From contig CAMJXZ010000217.1 in assembly GCA_946409855.1 (NCBI GenBank), forward strand, positions 1 through 5,835: 5,835 nt of DNA, given 5' to 3'. The position numbers and the translations under genes are program-made. The stretch comes from an uncultured Clostridia bacterium. Lineage in GTDB: Bacteria; Bacillota; Clostridia; Christensenellales; Aristaeellaceae. Every line of letters starts with the position of its first letter. Position 1 is the stretch's first letter. The notes under the pieces were generated by a model, which saw only the letters and a program-made list of their open reading frames with translations, had not been told where the DNA came from and did no database searches. Shown here in pieces: positions 5,063 through 5,835 of this stretch.

Positions 5063-5835
5063 ATGAAAAAACTGCTCAGCCTGATCCTGGCGCTGGTGTT
5101 TTCCGTGACCGCGGGCTTTGCGCTGTCTGAAGCGCTTCCGAAGGAAACGATGTTCAGCCCCGGCGTGTATGAAGCCGAAGCGCAGGGCTTCGGCGGACCT
5201 GTGCGCGTGAAAGTCACCGTCAGCGAAGACGAGATCCTTGATGTCGCCATCACCGGCGACCTGGAAACGCCCGCCCTGGGCGGCGTGGCTGTCGCCACCA
5301 TGGGCGAAGCCATCGTGCGGGCCCGGACTCCCCATGTGGACGCCGTGACCGGCGCCACCGTCACCAGCACCGCCATCGTGGCCGCGGTCACGGAAGCCCT
5401 GGAAGACGCGGGCGCGGACATTGAGCTGCTTGACCGGTACGCGGGCAGGCTGCTGTTCACCCCCGGCACCTATGAGGCGGAAGCCCAGGGCTTCGGCGGT
5501 CCCGTCAAGGTCGTCGTCACTGTGAGCGAGAACACGATCGACGACGTGGTCGTCATCGGCGACCTGGAAACGCCCGCCCTGGGCGGCGTGGCGGTCGCCA
5601 CCATGGGCGACATGATCCGTGACGCCCGTACGCCCAATGTGGACACCGTGACCGGCGCCACCGTCACCAGCACCGCCATCATCGCCGCCGCCACCCAGGC
5701 GCTGACCGCCGCGGGAGCGGACATCGAGCTGCTGGACGATATGCGTTTGGACGACGAAGAAGAAACCGTCAAGGAAGACCGGGAGATCGATACCCAGCTG
5801 GTCATCATCGGCGCCGGCGGCGCCGGCATGACCGC
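5063..5835 (+). CDS. Exported tandem FMN-binding / FAD-binding flavoprotein reductase (3' partial)
   Basis: The frame starts at ATG 5063, 7 bases after AGAGGAGGA (5047-5055), and is still open at the window end (257 codons seen). Residues 1-20 are a Sec signal peptide (MKKLLSLILALVFSVTAGFA). Two FMN_bind domains follow at 31-124 and 132-225. Each carries the ApbE flavinylation motif: DAVTGATVT (93-101) and DTVTGATVT (194-202), predicting covalent FMN on Thr101 and Thr202. After an acidic linker (226-243), LVIIGAGGAG (246-255) is the start of an FAD-binding Rossmann fold. This architecture matches FAD_binding_2 reductases such as fumarate or urocanate reductases, which usually have one FMN_bind domain. 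No haem CxxCH is seen. The protein should act outside the membrane, receiving electrons perhaps through the divergent EetA/EetB-like pair. ApbE is needed but not in view. The substrate cannot be told from the visible part. Confidence 0.88.
   Translation, partial: MKKLLSLILALVFSVTAGFALSEALPKETMFSPGVYEAEAQGFGGPVRVKVTVSEDEILDVAITGDLETPALGGVAVATMGEAIVRARTPHVDAVTGATVTSTAIVAAVTEALEDAGADIELLDRYAGRLLFTPGTYEAEAQGFGGPVKVVVTVSENTIDDVVVIGDLETPALGGVAVATMGDMIRDARTPNVDTVTGATVTSTAIIAAATQALTAAGADIELLDDMRLDDEEETVKEDREIDTQLVIIGAGGAGMT
5153..5434 (+). repeat. FMN-binding domain repeat, copy 1
   Basis: This encodes residues 31-124 (FSPGVYEAEAQGFGG to GADIELLD). It aligns without gaps to copy 2, with 73 of 94 residues identical by my count. 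Two DNA blocks, 5254-5289 and 5343-5377, are identical to the second copy at an offset of 303 bases. Confidence 0.85.
5456..5737 (+). repeat. FMN-binding domain repeat, copy 2
   Basis: This encodes residues 132-225 (FTPGTYEAEAQGFGG to GADIELLD). The identical DNA blocks fall at 5557-5592 and 5646-5680. The motif DTVTGATVT and the LETPALGG loop are kept, so both copies appear functional. Confidence 0.85.

Noticed and set aside
5008..5829. Minus-strand open frames (5008-5469 and 5470-5829) rich in Ser, Ala and Thr
   Set aside because: They are antisense to the two FMN-binding repeats and resemble each other only because the repeats do. No start signals are seen.

Overview
This window looks like chromosomal DNA from a high-GC, Gram-positive anaerobe of the Clostridia, perhaps a gut or rumen lineage. 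The assignment rests on several things: a sortase-type surface-protein terminus, strong GGAGG-type ribosome sites, near-consensus sigma-A promoters, short MKKL-type Sec signal peptides, and a NusG-II/Gx membrane pair of the kind found in Firmicutes. No genus can be given from the sequence alone. I see no rRNA, tRNA, CRISPR array, insertion sequence or phage gene.

Layout. Positions 1-435 (+) hold the 3' end of a cell-wall-anchored surface protein with an Ig-like domain and a VPHTG sorting signal. A 301-base gap follows, carrying a 17-bp perfect bidirectional terminator. Positions 737-2701 (-) encode a right-handed beta-helix enzyme without a signal peptide; it resembles GH120 beta-xylosidases, including the two catalytic acids. 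A short divergent promoter region leads to a secreted SIMPL-domain protein at 2850-3551 (+). Facing it, only 7 bases away, is a two-gene minus-strand operon: an EetA-like exported NusG domain II protein (4868-4254) followed by an EetB-like Gx transporter family membrane protein (4257-3559). A 194-base region with back-to-back near-consensus promoters separates this operon from a rightward gene starting at 5063. That gene encodes an exported flavoprotein with two nearly identical FMN-binding domains, followed by the start of an FAD-binding oxidoreductase domain cut by the window edge.

How the genes fit together. The right-hand third (3559-5835) is the most interesting part. NusG-II and Gx proteins are known from flavin-based extracytosolic electron-transfer loci, where they are thought to help move electrons from membrane quinols to flavinylated proteins outside the membrane. 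The divergent partner carries two intact DxxTGATxT sites for covalent FMN plus a GxGGxG FAD motif. A reasonable inference is an extracytosolic reductase (fumarate-, urocanate- or related-type) fed by the membrane pair, with a doubled FMN relay. The substrate cannot be told because most of the catalytic domain lies outside the window. The left part appears to be unrelated carbohydrate and cell-surface functions.
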